Below, piece by piece: positions 45,753 through 54,299 of a stretch of DNA of 64,000 nucleotides. The position numbers and the translations under genes were made by a program. The stretch spans positions 78,252-142,251 of the forward strand of contig NZ_WUED01000004.1 of assembly GCF_016806695.1 (NCBI RefSeq). Reading direction: 5' to 3'. Numbering within the stretch: position 1 is the first letter of the stretch; each line of letters begins with the position of its first letter. Origin of the DNA: Campylobacter bilis. Its GTDB lineage: Bacteria; Campylobacterota; Campylobacteria; Campylobacterales; Campylobacteraceae. The notes beneath the pieces were generated by a model, which saw only the letters and a list, made by a program, of their open reading frames with translations, did no database searches and was not told the DNA's origin.

Positions 45753-46469
45753 ATGAATAAATATCTCGAACAATTAGTGCTTTTGTCAAAAATAGACCAA
45801 GAAATTGATAGCTATGAACCTAAAATAGATAGTATTCATAAGACTTTAAAAGATGCTGAGCTAAAAATAGAGAAAATCAATGTAGATCTTGAAAAAATTG
45901 ATGATGAAATTAAAGATCTTCAAAATCAAAAAATTCAAAATAATGGCCATATTGGTGAATTTTTAGCAAAAATTAAAGAACTTTCTAAAAAAAGCGCTAT
46001 GGTCAAAACAGAAAAAGAAGCAAATGCTTTAAAGATCGAAGAAGATATTGCTAAAGAGCAATTAGATGCTGCAAATGACGAGATTGTAAGATTAGATAAA
46101 ATTTTAGATAATAAAACGATTTATAAAAAAGAACTTCAAGAAGAAAAAATCAAGCAAGAACAAAGCATAAACGAGATTAGATCTAGCATTAAAGCTGAAA
46201 TGGAAGTTTTAGAAAAAGAAAGAATGAGTGTATATGATAAGAAAACTAAACTTATTGGTGAGATGAATCAAAAAGTTTTAAGTTTTTATGAGAAAATTCG
46301 CAAATGGGCTAAAAATACGGCTATAGTTCCAGTGAAAAAACAAGCATGTTATGGATGTTTTATGAAAATTTATGATAAGACTTATTTATCTGTTATCAAA
46401 GATGAAGAAATCGTTACATGTCCGCATTGTGGGAGGATTCTTTATAAAATCCAAGAAGAACAAAGTTGA
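45753..46469 (+). CDS. Coiled-coil protein with C-terminal C4 zinc ribbon
   Basis: A 238-residue protein: residues 1-180 are an antiparallel coiled-coil hairpin rich in Lys/Glu, and the last 50 carry CYGCFMKI and CPHCGRIL, four cysteines forming a zinc ribbon (zf-RING_7 type). Homologues bind nucleic acid or are of unknown role. The NIF3-zinc ribbon pairing is widely conserved in bacteria, which suggests joint function. The stop overlaps the TTG start of waaA. Confidence 0.88.
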   Translation: MNKYLEQLVLLSKIDQEIDSYEPKIDSIHKTLKDAELKIEKINVDLEKIDDEIKDLQNQKIQNNGHIGEFLAKIKELSKKSAMVKTEKEANALKIEEDIAKEQLDAANDEIVRLDKILDNKTIYKKELQEEKIKQEQSINEIRSSIKAEMEVLEKERMSVYDKKTKLIGEMNQKVLSFYEKIRKWAKNTAIVPVKKQACYGCFMKIYDKTYLSVIKDEEIVTCPHCGRILYKIQEEQS

Positions 46470-47623
46470 TCTTTTTTTATTATATTTTAACTTGGGCAGT
46501 ATTTTTATCGTGTGCTGTCTTTGTTTTTTTATTTTCTTTTTTAAAACCTAAGTATAAAATCAGTCTAAAGTCTCGTTTTTTCCTTTATAAAAATCACCAT
46601 CAAGAAAAAGCCCATGTGCATTTTCACGCTTGTTCTTATGGAGAGGTTAAAAGCATCAAAGAATTGGCTTTGCAATTTGACTCAAGAATCACCACTATCA
46701 CTCAAACAGGTTTTCAATGTGCGAAAGAATTTTGTTCTAAGGTAAATTATCTTGCTTTTGAAAATTTTTTACCCTTTTGGTTTAAACCTTGCAAGGTTTT
46801 GGTGATTTTTGAAGCAGAATATTGGCTGATGCTTGTTTTTATGGCGAAATTTTATCAGGCAAAAGTGATTTTACTTAATGCAAGAATATCGGATAAATCT
46901 TATCAATCTTATAAAAGATTTTCTTTTTTTTACAAAAAAATTTTTTCTTATATTGATGAAGTTTTTGCTCAAAGTGATTTAGACAAAACCCGACTTGAAA
47001 GCTTAGGTGCTAAAAAGGTTAGGATCTTTAAAAATATTAAGGCAAATGTAGATATTAAAAACAATAAAAATTATTTTAAACCTAAAGAAAAATTGATTAT
47101 TTTTGCAAGCACGCATCAAAGCGAAGAAGCACTGTTGCTTGACAATTTTAAACTAGAAAAAGATGAAAAACTTATAATTGCTCCACGTCATCCTGAACGC
47201 TTTAAAGAGCTTGAAAATTTGCTTTTAAACAGGGGTTTGGATTTTGAAAAATTCAGTTCTTTAAAAGATGAAAATAAAATTTTTTCTAAATCTATTTTAC
47301 TTTTAGATGCTTTAGGAGAACTTGTCAATTTTTATGCTATTTCTGATGTGGTAGTGCTTGGAGGATCTTTTATAAAGGGTATAGGCGGGCATAATCCTAT
47401 TGAAGCAGCATGTTTTAATAATACCTTAATTACTGGTAAATTTATCCACAATCAAAAGGCTTTGTTTGAAGAAGTGCAAAATGTGTATTTTTGTGAAGAT
47501 ATAAAAAAATTAAATGATCAAATCCATCATTTAAACCTAAAAGCTAAAATTTTTAAAAAAGAAAATTTAAAACCCATATTAAACACTATACAAGAAGGAA
47601 TAGATGCAAGAAAAAGCTTATAA
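46466..47623 (+). CDS. waaA: 3-deoxy-D-manno-octulosonic acid transferase WaaA (KdtA)
   Basis: A 385-residue GT30 glycosyltransferase: one N-terminal anchor (residues 2-24), then HFHACSYGEVKSI (acceptor-domain start), LVIFEAEYWLML (the conserved E-x-E-x-W type motif) and, in the donor domain, FASTHQSEEALL, IIAPRHPERF and the C-terminal GGSFIKGIGGHNPIEAA. It transfers Kdo from CMP-Kdo to lipid A precursor, the step after KdsC-dependent Kdo supply. TTG start overlaps the upstream stop; overlaps the next gene by 20 bases. Confidence 0.95.
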   Translation: MIFFYYILTWAVFLSCAVFVFLFSFLKPKYKISLKSRFFLYKNHHQEKAHVHFHACSYGEVKSIKELALQFDSRITTITQTGFQCAKEFCSKVNYLAFENFLPFWFKPCKVLVIFEAEYWLMLVFMAKFYQAKVILLNARISDKSYQSYKRFSFFYKKIFSYIDEVFAQSDLDKTRLESLGAKKVRIFKNIKANVDIKNNKNYFKPKEKLIIFASTHQSEEALLLDNFKLEKDEKLIIAPRHPERFKELENLLLNRGLDFEKFSSLKDENKIFSKSILLLDALGELVNFYAISDVVVLGGSFIKGIGGHNPIEAACFNNTLITGKFIHNQKALFEEVQNVYFCEDIKKLNDQIHHLNLKAKIFKKENLKPILNTIQEGIDARKSL

Positions 47624-48356
47624 ACTTTTAGCCTTACAAGAAAAAATTTCAAACCGCGAAGCTAAGGATTTGATTGATAGAGGTTGTGTTTTTTCACAGG
47701 GAAAAAAAATTATTCTTGCTAGGACTTTAATGAGTGATAAAGCAAGATTTAATATAATAAAAACAAAAAATCCTCAAATCATTTTCGAAGATGAAAAAAT
47801 CATAGCTATTAATAAGCCTTATGCTTATGTGAGTGAAGATTTGCAAAGACAATTTAACGCAAAACTTTTAAACCGTTTAGATAAAGAAACTAGTGGAGTG
47901 ATTTTGCTTTCTAAAAATGAGGATTTTAGAGAACTTTGCATAGAAGAATTTAAAAAACATAAAGTTTATAAAAGTTATATCGCAGTTTTAAATGGGGTTT
48001 TGGCTGAAGAAATTGAAGTTAATGAGCCTATTTTTACTATAAAAACTAAAGCAGGCGCCTTAAGTAAAATTTCTAAAGAAGGTTTAAGCGCATCAAGTTT
48101 AATCACACCTATAATGGTGCAAGGAAAAAAAACTCTAGCAAAAATTGTAATCAAAACAGGTAGGACTCATCAAATTAGAGTGCATACAAATTTTATAAAA
48201 CATGGTGTCATAGGCGATGAAAAATATGCAAAAATTCCAAATGATAGAATGTATTTGCACAGTTATGAGCTTAAAATTTTTGATTATAATTTTAGAGCGA
48301 ATTTAGACAGTGATTTTGAAAAATTTGGCTTTGAAATAAAAAATTTGGATTTTTAA
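47604..48356 (+). CDS. RluA-family pseudouridine synthase
   Basis: A 250-residue enzyme. Residues 1-45 look like a reduced S4 domain (EKISNREAKDLIDRGCVFSQGK), then the catalytic domain with IIAINKPYAYVS, LLNRLDKETSGVILLSK (catalytic Asp in RLD) and KIVIKTGRTHQIRVHTNFIKH. Modifies uridines in rRNA or tRNA; the exact target cannot be told from sequence. Last of the operon, with a fresh promoter for ffh after it. Confidence 0.93.
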   Translation: MQEKAYKLLALQEKISNREAKDLIDRGCVFSQGKKIILARTLMSDKARFNIIKTKNPQIIFEDEKIIAINKPYAYVSEDLQRQFNAKLLNRLDKETSGVILLSKNEDFRELCIEEFKKHKVYKSYIAVLNGVLAEEIEVNEPIFTIKTKAGALSKISKEGLSASSLITPIMVQGKKTLAKIVIKTGRTHQIRVHTNFIKHGVIGDEKYAKIPNDRMYLHSYELKIFDYNFRANLDSDFEKFGFEIKNLDF

Positions 48357-48378
48357 AGCCATTTAAGCAAAAATTTTG

Positions 48379-48384
48379 TATAAT
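48379..48384 (+). promoter_or_regulatory. -10 promoter box for ffh and the ribosomal protein operon
   Basis: TTTTGTATAATTTG holds a consensus TATAAT 42 bases before the ffh GTG, in an AT-rich gap. It should drive ffh and probably contributes to rpsP-rplS. Confidence 0.65.
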
Positions 48385-48425
48385 TTGAAGCTTAATTTAG
48401 GAATTTTTATAGAAAGGTTATTAAA

Positions 48426-49763
48426 GTGTTTGAACTAATTAGCGAGTCTTTTAAATCAGCGATCAATAAAATTCGTTTTATTGATGATGCAAAAGCACTC
48501 AAAAATGCTTTAGAAACCTTAAAAAAGGCTTTATTAAAAGCAGATGTTCATCATAAAGTTACTAAAGAGCTTTTAGTTTTAATAGAAGAAGATCTTAAGC
48601 AAAATGGTATAGGACAAAAGCAGTTTTTAAATGCTATTAAAACGCATTTAGAAGATATTTTAAATATTAAGGGCAAGAATCAAGGCTTTGTTTTTGCTTC
48701 TAAGCCTCCTACAGTGGTCTTAATGGTAGGTTTGCAAGGTGGCGGTAAAACAACAAGTACTATTAAGCTTGCAAATTATCTTAAATTACGTAATAAAAAA
48801 GTCTTAGTTGCAGCCTGCGATTTGCAGCGTTTAGCAGCTGTAGAGCAGCTTAGACAACTTTGTCAAGCAAATGAAATTGAACTTTTTTTCAAAGAAAATG
48901 AAAGCGATCCTTTAAAACTTGCTGAGCAAGCTTTAATTAAGGCTAAATCTTCTATGGCAGATGTTTTACTTGTAGATACAGCAGGACGTTTGGCTATAGA
49001 TGATGTTTTAATGAAGGAGTTAAAAGCCATCAAAGATCTTTTAAATCCTGATGAAATTTTTTATGTTGCAGATGCCATGAGTGGGCAAGATGGTGTCAAA
49101 ACTGCTATAAGTTTTAATGAGTCTTTAGGCATTAGTGGAGTGATTTTATCTAAATTTGATGCAGATACTAAAGGTGGTATAGCTTTAGGTATAGCAAGAC
49201 AAGTGGGTATTCCTTTAAGATTTATTGGTGTGGGTGAAAAGGTAGCGGATTTAGAAGTTTTTATACCTGATCGTATTGTGAGTCGTATCATGGGTGAAGG
49301 GGATTTGGCTACTTTGGCTGAAAAAACTGCTGCAGTAATCGACGAAAAAGAAGCTAAAAAACTGAATCAAAAAATTAAAAAAGGCGAGTTTAATTTCAAT
49401 GATTTTCTCAATCAAATGGAAAGTATTAAGAAATTAGGCAGTATGAAATCCTTAATCGGTATGATACCAGGGCTTAATACCATGGCAAGTTCTTTAAAAG
49501 ATATAGATTTGGATAATTCTAAAGAAATCGTGCATATTAAAGCTATGATTTCTTCAATGACCCCTAAAGAAAGAGAACATCCTGATTTATTAAACAATGC
49601 AAGAAAACGTCGTATTGCACAAGGTGCAGGACTTTCACAAATGGAAGTGAATCGTTTTTTAAAACAATTTGCCAATGCTGCAAAACTTGCAAAAAGATTT
49701 TCAGGAAAGCAAGGGATGCAGAATTTAACCCAAATGATGACTCAAGCTAGAAAACAGTTTTAA
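48426..49763 (+). CDS. ffh: Signal recognition particle protein Ffh (SRP54)
   Basis: A 445-residue SRP GTPase: N domain (1-90), G domain with GLQGGGKTT (residues 102-110), DTAGR, SKFDADTKGGIAL and FIGVGEKVADLEVF, and a Met-rich M domain (FLNQMESIKKLGSMKSLIGMIPG, then MEVNRFLKQFANAAKLAKRF) that binds signal sequences and 4.5S RNA. Start codon is GTG with AGAAAGG upstream. Confidence 0.97.
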   Translation: MFELISESFKSAINKIRFIDDAKALKNALETLKKALLKADVHHKVTKELLVLIEEDLKQNGIGQKQFLNAIKTHLEDILNIKGKNQGFVFASKPPTVVLMVGLQGGGKTTSTIKLANYLKLRNKKVLVAACDLQRLAAVEQLRQLCQANEIELFFKENESDPLKLAEQALIKAKSSMADVLLVDTAGRLAIDDVLMKELKAIKDLLNPDEIFYVADAMSGQDGVKTAISFNESLGISGVILSKFDADTKGGIALGIARQVGIPLRFIGVGEKVADLEVFIPDRIVSRIMGEGDLATLAEKTAAVIDEKEAKKLNQKIKKGEFNFNDFLNQMESIKKLGSMKSLIGMIPGLNTMASSLKDIDLDNSKEIVHIKAMISSMTPKEREHPDLLNNARKRRIAQGAGLSQMEVNRFLKQFANAAKLAKRFSGKQGMQNLTQMMTQARKQF

Positions 49764-49824
49764 AACTTTATTTATGCATATTTTTAATATCCATAAATAA
49801 ACTTTTATTTTTTAAGGAGAGTAA

Positions 49825-50052
49825 ATGACAGTTATTAGACTTACAAGAATGGGTAGAACAAAAAGACCTTTTTATCGTATAGTGGTTACAGATAGTAGAA
49901 AACGCCGTGATGGAGGGTGGATAGAAAGCATTGGGTATTACAATCCTATGGTAGAACCAGAAGTGGTTAAAGTGGATTTAGAGCGTTTGGCTTATTGGAA
50001 AAGTGTTGGTGCTAAGCTTAGTGATAAAGTTGCTTCTATCACTAGTAAATAA
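49825..50052 (+). CDS. rpsP: 30S ribosomal protein S16
   Basis: A 75-residue S16: [36 protein letters not shown] and [19 protein letters not shown]. Start follows AAGGAG. It begins the rpsP-khpA-rimM-trmD-rplS unit conserved across bacteria. Confidence 0.97.
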   Translation: MTVIRLTRMGRTKRPFYRIVVTDSRKRRDGGWIESIGYYNPMVEPEVVKVDLERLAYWKSVGAKLSDKVASITSK

Positions 50053-50054
50053 TT

Positions 50055-50297
50055 ATGGTTGAAAATTTTCTTAAAGAATATGCAAAATTAATTGCAGATT
50101 ATCCTGAGCAAATTGATATCCAAAAAATAGAATTAGGTGAAAATTTCTTTGAAATCATTCTTTTTGCACATAAGGTAGACACAGGAAAACTTATCGGTAA
50201 AAATGGAAAAATGATTAATGCTATAAAAACTGTGCTTTCTGCTTATAAAAGCAAGGATGCGAGTTCTTATAGGGTAACGGTAAAAGCACTTGAGTGA
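50055..50297 (+). CDS. khpA: KH-domain RNA-binding protein KhpA
   Basis: An 80-residue protein that is one KH domain, with the GKNGKM loop ([16 protein letters not shown], residues about 44-59). KhpA pairs with KhpB as an RNA chaperone in other bacteria; this position between rpsP and rimM is its usual one. Two bases after rpsP, and eight-base overlap with rimM. Confidence 0.93.
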   Translation: MVENFLKEYAKLIADYPEQIDIQKIELGENFFEIILFAHKVDTGKLIGKNGKMINAIKTVLSAYKSKDASSYRVTVKALE

Positions 50298-50829
50298 AAA
50301 AGATTTTGTTCAAGTTGCTAAACTTGGTAAGACTGTCGGTCTTAAAGGTTATATAAAATTACATAATCTTAGTGATTTTCCTTTACAGTTTAAAAAAGAT
50401 GCTTCTTTTTTTCTTGAAAACGGCAAACAAATTCTTAAAATCAAGCATTATAATCAAGCTAATTCTACTGTCTTATTTCAAGATTACGAAGAGTTAGAAA
50501 AATCCAAAATTTTAACTAATTGCATTCTTTTTCAAAGCATCGAACAAAGCAGGCAAACTTGCAAATTAAAAAAAGATGAATTTTTTTATTTTGATATTTT
50601 AGAATGTGAAGTTTTTGATGAAAATACAAGACTAGGAAAAGTAGTTGATATTTTAGAAACAGGTGCTTCTTATTTATTTCAAATCCAAAGTGATGAAAAA
50701 TGGATAGCAAAAAAATATCCTAAAACTTTTTTTATTCCTTATCTAGATAAATTTGTTAAAAGTATAGATATACAAAAACGCGAAATTCTATGTACTAAAG
50801 ATGCTTTTTTGATTTTAGAAAACTCATGA
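50290..50829 (+). CDS. rimM: 16S rRNA processing protein RimM
   Basis: A 179-residue protein with the N-terminal beta-barrel ([22 protein letters not shown]) and the C-terminal PRC barrel ([34 protein letters not shown], ending in [12 protein letters not shown]). Helps 30S head assembly with S19. Start is TTG inside the khpA end; no better in-frame start lies nearby. Confidence 0.93.
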   Translation: MSEKDFVQVAKLGKTVGLKGYIKLHNLSDFPLQFKKDASFFLENGKQILKIKHYNQANSTVLFQDYEELEKSKILTNCILFQSIEQSRQTCKLKKDEFFYFDILECEVFDENTRLGKVVDILETGASYLFQIQSDEKWIAKKYPKTFFIPYLDKFVKSIDIQKREILCTKDAFLILENS

Positions 50830-51530
50830 AATTTGGCTTTGTTTCTTTATTTCCGCATTTAATGGAGTTTTATTTTCAAGATTCTATATTAGCAAGAGCA
50901 CAAAAAAAAGGACTGTTTCAAACTTATTTTATCAATCCAAGAGATTTTTCTAAAGATCTTTATCATAAGGTTGATGATTATAAAATAGGTGGCGGAGCAG
51001 GGCTTTTAATGCAAATTGAGCCCTTGTATGAAGCTTTAAAGTATATTAAAATGAAAGAAAAGCATACGCATTTTATATTTTTAAATCCTAGTGGCAAGAC
51101 TTTCAATCAAAAAGACGCTAAGCGTTTGAGTAAAAAAGAAAATATAGTATTTGTATGCGGACGTTATGAGGGCATAGATGAGAGAGTGCTTGAAATATAT
51201 GCTAATGAGGTTTTAAGCATAGGAGATTTTATTTTAACAGGAGGAGAATTGCCTGCACTTAGCATGTGTGATGCTATCTTAAGAAATGTTCCAGGAGTTT
51301 TAGGAAATCTACAAAGCTTAGAAGAAGAAAGCTTTGAAAATACTTTGCTTGAAGCACCTTCTTTTGCAAAACCCTTTGTTTTTGAAAAAGAAAATGAAAA
51401 ATTTTCCACTCCTTCAGAGTTTTTAAAGGGTAATCACGCTAAAATTGCAAGTTTAAAAACTACTTTGGCGTCTTGCAAAACGAAATTTTTTCGTCCTGAT
51501 TTATTTTTAGAGCATGAACGCAAAAAATAA
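50826..51530 (+). CDS. trmD: tRNA (guanine37-N1)-methyltransferase TrmD
   Basis: A 234-residue SPOUT methyltransferase with the trefoil-knot motifs: [31 protein letters not shown], and [16 protein letters not shown]. Makes m1G37 to hold the reading frame. ATGA overlap with rimM; rplS follows after nine bases. Confidence 0.97.
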   Translation: MKFGFVSLFPHLMEFYFQDSILARAQKKGLFQTYFINPRDFSKDLYHKVDDYKIGGGAGLLMQIEPLYEALKYIKMKEKHTHFIFLNPSGKTFNQKDAKRLSKKENIVFVCGRYEGIDERVLEIYANEVLSIGDFILTGGELPALSMCDAILRNVPGVLGNLQSLEEESFENTLLEAPSFAKPFVFEKENEKFSTPSEFLKGNHAKIASLKTTLASCKTKFFRPDLFLEHERKK

Positions 51531-51539
51531 GGAATTTCT

Positions 51540-51896
51540 ATGAAAAACAAATATATAGAGCAATTTGAAGCAAAGCAAATCAATGACAAAAATATTCCAG
51601 ATTTTCGTGCTGGAGATACTTTAAAGCTTGCAATTCGTATCAAAGAAGGTGATAAAACAAGAATTCAAAATTTCGAAGGTATTTGTATTGCTAGAAGAGG
51701 TAATGGAGTAAGCGAAACTTTTATCGTACGTAAAATGGGTGCTAATAATATCGGTGTTGAGAGAATTTTCCCAATTTATAGTGAAAGTTTAGAGAGCATT
51801 ACTGTTTTACGTCGTGGTCGTGTACGTCGTGCAAGATTATTTTACCTAAGAGACAGACGCGGTAAAGCAGCACGTATTAAAGAACTTAAAAAATAA
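51540..51896 (+). CDS. rplS: 50S ribosomal protein L19
   Basis: A 118-residue L19: [54 protein letters not shown] and [21 protein letters not shown]. Sits at the 30S-50S bridge. Preceded by AAGGAA. Last gene of the conserved unit. Confidence 0.98.
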   Translation: MKNKYIEQFEAKQINDKNIPDFRAGDTLKLAIRIKEGDKTRIQNFEGICIARRGNGVSETFIVRKMGANNIGVERIFPIYSESLESITVLRRGRVRRARLFYLRDRRGKAARIKELKK

Positions 51897-51979
51897 AATA
51901 TATTCTTTCACTTAATTTAAAGAGATAATTATAATTAACCCATAATTTTTATTATTTGATTATAATTATTAATTATAAT

Positions 51980-52011
51980 CTTGTATAATGTTTTTCAAAA
52001 TATTATACAAG
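51980..52011 (+). promoter_or_regulatory. -10 promoter inside a 10-bp inverted repeat that reaches the ribosome-binding site
   Basis: CTTGTATAAT (51980-51989) and ATTATACAAG (52002-52011) are exact inverted copies with 12 bases between. The left arm holds a consensus TATAAT box (51984-51989); the right arm ends in the AAGG of the ribosome site for the orphan gene at 52019. Such placement fits a dimeric repressor operator, though no regulator gene is adjacent. Confidence 0.5.
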
Positions 52012-52018
52012 GAAAAAA

Positions 52019-52396
52019 ATGTTTTTTATTAAAAAAAATTTATTATTAATGCATATAAGAATGTTTTTAAGTGCTATTAAATATCTTTATATGGATATTT
52101 TTGATATTTATGTTAAAAGATTTATATCTCAAGCACTTTGCTTTTATAAAAACCAACAAAATAAAAAAATAAGTCAAAAATTTATTGAAAAAAATACAAT
52201 AATAAAAAATTTTTCTTCATATGAGAAAAAGACTTTTTTAATGTTTGATAAGCTTAAATTCTTTATTAAAACTTGTTTTGCTTTTTTTTCTAGATTAAAT
52301 TCGCAAATTTTTAAAGGTCGAAAATATGATATTATTTTGACATTTTTTGTATTTTTTAATCATTTAGCTTACAAAAATCATTTGATAAAAGGATAG
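52019..52396 (+). CDS. Orphan AT-rich small protein gene, unknown function
   Basis: A 125-residue, strongly basic, Phe/Lys/Ile-rich product with hydrophobic patches near residues 8-26 and 105-118 but no clear signal peptide or known domain. It has a good ribosome site (AAGGA) and a strong -10 box. Its base composition is more AT-rich than the surrounding genes (almost only A/T at third positions and many AAA/TTT runs). In C. jejuni, as I recall, a transthyretin-like periplasmic gene occupies this place. It may be a lineage-specific gene, a remnant or spurious; the stop is three bases before the DAHP synthase start. Confidence 0.5.
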   Translation: MFFIKKNLLLMHIRMFLSAIKYLYMDIFDIYVKRFISQALCFYKNQQNKKISQKFIEKNTIIKNFSSYEKKTFLMFDKLKFFIKTCFAFFSRLNSQIFKGRKYDIILTFFVFFNHLAYKNHLIKG

Positions 52397-52399
52397 ATG

Positions 52400-53743
52400 A
52401 TGGCATGGACTAAAGATTCTTGGAGAAATTATCCTATAAAACAGCAGCCTGTTTACCCTAATCAAGAAGAATTAAACAAGGTTTTAGCTAGACTTGAGAA
52501 ACTTCCCCCTCTTGTTTTTGCCGGAGAAGTAAGAAATTTAAAGCAAGCTTTAGCTAAAGTTTCTCGCAAAGAAGCTTTTTTGCTTCAAGGGGGCGATTGT
52601 GCTGAAAGTTTTGAAAATTTTGGTGCTATTAATATACGCGATATGTTTAAAATCCTCCTTCAAATGGCTATAGTTCTTACTTTTGCTAGTGGATGTCCTG
52701 TGGTTAAAATCGGTCGTATTGCAGGACAATTTGCTAAACCAAGAAGCAGTGATTTTGAAGAACTAAATGGAGTAAAACTTCCTAGCTATCGTGGAGATAT
52801 TATTAATGGTTTTGACTTTAATGAACAAGCACGCATCCCTGATCCTCATAGGATGCTTGAAGCCTACTATCAAAGCGCTACAACTTTGAATTTATTGCAA
52901 GGTTTTGCTAGAGGTGGATTAGCAGATTTGCATGAGGTGCATCGTTGGAATTTAGGCTTTTTGAAGAAAAATGAACTGCACAAACAATACGCTGATATTA
53001 GTGAAAAGATCTCTCAAGCTTTAGCTTTTATGGAGGCTTGTGGGATTAATACTGATAATACTCCTAGTTTAAGAGAAGTTAGTGTTTATACCTCTCATGA
53101 GGCTTTGCTTTTGCCTTATGAACAGGCTTTAACAAGGGTGGATAGTTTAAGCGGTGAGATTTATGATTGTTCTGCTCACATGCTTTGGATAGGTGAGAGA
53201 ACCAGATCACTTGATGAAGCCCATGTGCATTTTTTAAGTGGTGTGAAAAATCCTTTAGGGGTTAAAATAGGTCCTAATGCTAAAGCAGAAGAAGTTATAG
53301 CTTTAGCTCATGCTTTAAATCCAAACAACGAAGAAGGAAGATTAAACATCATTATCCGTATGGGAAGTCAAAATATCGCTAAAAATTTAGCACCTATTTT
53401 TTCTAAGCTTAAAAGTGAGGGTTTAAATCTAATTTATAGCATTGATCCTATGCATGGCAATACCGTAAAAGCAGGGAATTTTAAAACACGTGAATTTGAT
53501 AATATCATGCAAGAGGTGAGGACTTTTTTTGAAGTTGCTAAAAGTGAAGGCGTTTATGCAGGTGGTGTTCACCTTGAAATGACAGGGCAAGACGTCACTG
53601 AATGCACAGGAGGTGCAAGCAATGTCACCCCACAAAGTTTACAGCAGCGCTATGAAACTCAGTGCGATCCAAGATTAAATGCTGATCAGGCTTTAGAATT
53701 GGCATTTTTAATTGCTGATTTAGTGAAAAAGGCCAGAAAATGA
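52400..53743 (+). CDS. 3-deoxy-7-phosphoheptulonate (DAHP) synthase, class II (plant type)
   Basis: About 447 residues of the type II DAHP synthase: WRNYPIKQQPVYPN at the N-terminus, REAFLLQGGDCAESF-like segment (KEAFLLQGGDCAESF), PVVKIGRIAGQFAKPRS, the ERTRSLDEAHV segment and GVHLEMTGQDVTECTGGA. Joins phosphoenolpyruvate and erythrose-4-phosphate, the first step of the shikimate pathway. Two ATGs occur; I use 52400 because AAAGGA then has a six-base spacer (52397 would have three). Confidence 0.95.
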   Translation: MAWTKDSWRNYPIKQQPVYPNQEELNKVLARLEKLPPLVFAGEVRNLKQALAKVSRKEAFLLQGGDCAESFENFGAINIRDMFKILLQMAIVLTFASGCPVVKIGRIAGQFAKPRSSDFEELNGVKLPSYRGDIINGFDFNEQARIPDPHRMLEAYYQSATTLNLLQGFARGGLADLHEVHRWNLGFLKKNELHKQYADISEKISQALAFMEACGINTDNTPSLREVSVYTSHEALLLPYEQALTRVDSLSGEIYDCSAHMLWIGERTRSLDEAHVHFLSGVKNPLGVKIGPNAKAEEVIALAHALNPNNEEGRLNIIIRMGSQNIAKNLAPIFSKLKSEGLNLIYSIDPMHGNTVKAGNFKTREFDNIMQEVRTFFEVAKSEGVYAGGVHLEMTGQDVTECTGGASNVTPQSLQQRYETQCDPRLNADQALELAFLIADLVKKARK

Positions 53744-54072
53744 AACTATATGGGATAAAAAATTGCAATTCTGTGAAAAAAGCTATGGATGCTTTAAATG
53801 AGAAAAATCTAGCATTTGATTTTTTAGATATTAAAAAAATCGATAAAGCGATTTTATCTGCATGGCTTGAGAAAAGATCTTTTCAAGATTTGATCAATAC
53901 CGCAGGTTTAACAGCTAAAAAGCTTAAATTAAATAAAGAAAAAATTCAAGCTTTAAGCCATGACGAACTTGAGAAATTAGTATTACAAAACCCCTCTTGT
54001 ATTAAGCGTCCTATTATCAATCATGAAGGAAAAATTTATATTGGTAAAGAATATAGCATGATTTTACAATAG
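53740..54072 (+). CDS. ArsC/Spx-family thioredoxin-fold protein (YffB-like)
   Basis: A 110-residue protein: MKLYGIKNCNSVKKAMDAL with a single active-type Cys (C9), LDIKK, and the conserved PSCIKRPII turn (cis-Pro with Arg) near residue 90. It lacks the CxxC of thioredoxins and the C-terminal Cys set of true arsenate reductases, so a YffB-like glutathione-dependent reductase is likeliest. ATGA overlap with the gene upstream. Confidence 0.88.
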   Translation: MKLYGIKNCNSVKKAMDALNEKNLAFDFLDIKKIDKAILSAWLEKRSFQDLINTAGLTAKKLKLNKEKIQALSHDELEKLVLQNPSCIKRPIINHEGKIYIGKEYSMILQ

Positions 54073-54092
54073 AGTGTTTATAACACTCTATT
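54068..54092. terminator. Hairpin after the ArsC-like gene, probable terminator
   Basis: AATAGAGTGTT and AACACTCTATT pair over a TAT loop right at the stop codon. The T tail is short, so termination may be partial. The rest of the 227-base gap to dnaE holds only a promoter-like box. Confidence 0.55.
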
Positions 54093-54268
54093 ATGTCTGA
54101 TATGATTAAGAAAAGCTTTGATTTATATTTGAAAACTTTCTTAACAAAATAATTTTTTAATCTTATTTGGTGTTTTAGTTTGCAATTTATTGTGAGTAAA
54201 ATTTTCCATTGTTAAGAAATTCAGTCAAGTTTTAGGGCTTATTTCTTTCAAATTCAGCGATAAAAATT

Positions 54269-54274
54269 TATAAT
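54269..54274 (+). promoter_or_regulatory. -10 promoter box for dnaE
   Basis: ATTTATAATTTTTGG contains TATAAT 26 bases before the dnaE ATG, with TTAAGGAA as ribosome site in between. Confidence 0.55.
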
Positions 54275-54299
54275 TTTTGGAAAAATATTAAGGAAAAAA

